Position numbers and translations under genes: made by a program. Under the pieces are notes generated by a model that worked only from the letters and a program-made list of their open reading frames with translations, ran no database searches and was not told where the DNA came from. Shown in pieces: positions 44,936 through 45,167 of a DNA stretch of 45,167 nt. How positions within the stretch are numbered: the stretch's first letter is position 1; the number at the start of each line of letters is the position of its first letter. Origin of the DNA: Peribacillus saganii (GTDB taxonomy: Bacteria > Bacillota > Bacilli > Bacillales > DSM-1321); assembly GCF_003429095.1 (NCBI RefSeq), contig NZ_QVTE01000020.1, forward strand, positions 1 through 45,167, written 5' to 3'.

Positions 44936-45167
44936 ATGGGGAACAATAATGCCCAGGCAAGAAACAATTGGGAGCAAAAACAGAATAACAGAGATCAAAA
45001 AAGAAATAATCGGGAGCAGAGAAGGAATAACCGCGACCAAGAAAGAAACAAGCGAGACCAGGAAAGAAACAACAGAGACCAAGCAAAGAATAATCGCGAC
45101 CAGGAAAGAAACAACCGCGACCAAGCAAAGAATGACCGCGACCAGGAAAGAAACAACCGCGACCAAG
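44936..45167 (+). CDS. Heptad-repeat, charged low-complexity protein (cut by window end)
   Basis: At least 77 aa from ATG 44936, with GAGAAGG 6 bases upstream. After MGNNNAQARNNWEQKQ comes a seven-residue repeat with consensus NNRDQER (variants NREQRR, KRDQER, NRDQAK, DRDQER), at least eight copies, still running at the edge. The DNA repeats every 21 bases. It is almost pure Asn, Arg, Asp, Gln, Glu and Lys, so it is highly charged, probably disordered or a helical rod, with no signal peptide. It could be a spore-coat or desiccation-type protein; no family is recognised. The missing end prevents more. Confidence 0.6.
   Translation, partial: MGNNNAQARNNWEQKQNNRDQKRNNREQRRNNRDQERNKRDQERNNRDQAKNNRDQERNNRDQAKNDRDQERNNRDQ

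Noticed and set aside
44915..45166. Minus-strand frame of repeated VAVVSFL-like sequence
   Set aside because: It is the complement of the 21-base repeat of the plus-strand heptad gene, which has the ribosome binding site and a proper start.

Overview
The window looks like a chromosomal segment of a Bacillaceae species (Bacillus, Mesobacillus, Neobacillus or Cytobacillus type). The reasons are the AT-rich base composition, strong AGGAGG-type ribosome binding sites with frequent GTG and TTG starts, a YkoG/YkoH/YkoI-like signalling set, a neopullulanase of the Geobacillus type, Mqo, SstT, BCCT and UPF0421 (YgaE-like) proteins, a DUF1450 protein and a sigma-B-like promoter. I see no rRNA, tRNA, CRISPR array, phage module or replication origin.

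Layout. Positions 1-1690 hold an IS110-family element with a non-coding end that could encode a bridge RNA. From 1690 to 3110 there are gene remnants, including a 5'-truncated GNAT acetyltransferase. From 3110 to 5990 lies a two-component system followed by a PepSY membrane protein. The same operator-like box precedes both the regulator and the PepSY gene. From 6000 to 6820 there is a decayed IS3/IS150-type element. Next come a zinc-ribbon/DUF4352 membrane protein, a lipoprotein esterase, and a second two-component system (regulator, kinase and esterase all on the minus strand). The stretch 11220-12400 is a graveyard holding a hisC remnant, a lipoprotein stub and a long hairpin.

The middle is mainly transport and oxidoreduction: mqo, a relic of a luciferase-like monooxygenase, an NCS1 permease with a translationally coupled 50-aa membrane peptide, a BCCT transporter, small conserved proteins, an intact luciferase-like monooxygenase, a frameshifted sulfite-oxidase-family gene, sstT, three small proteins (one behind a sigma-B-like promoter), a tandem 20-bp repeat, and a neopullulanase divergent from an alpha/beta hydrolase.

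The right part holds a secreted protein with three copies of an IseA-like module, an ABC ATPase cut off in its Walker A motif, and a compact minus-strand operon: a Tat-exported dehydrogenase small subunit, a GMC flavoprotein with a cysteine cluster, and TatA. Beyond these lie an XRE-TPR regulator, a chemotaxis receptor, a UPF0421 membrane protein, a divergent SDR and Gfo/Idh/MocA pair, a broken NUDIX gene, a Cys-rich small ORF, and a heptad-repeat protein that runs off the right edge.

The strongest leads are the triplicated IseA-like protein, the shared operator in the YkoGHI-like locus, the dehydrogenase-TatA operon, the coupled small membrane peptide, and the heptad-repeat protein. Functional names rest on motif recognition by eye. 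No database search was possible.
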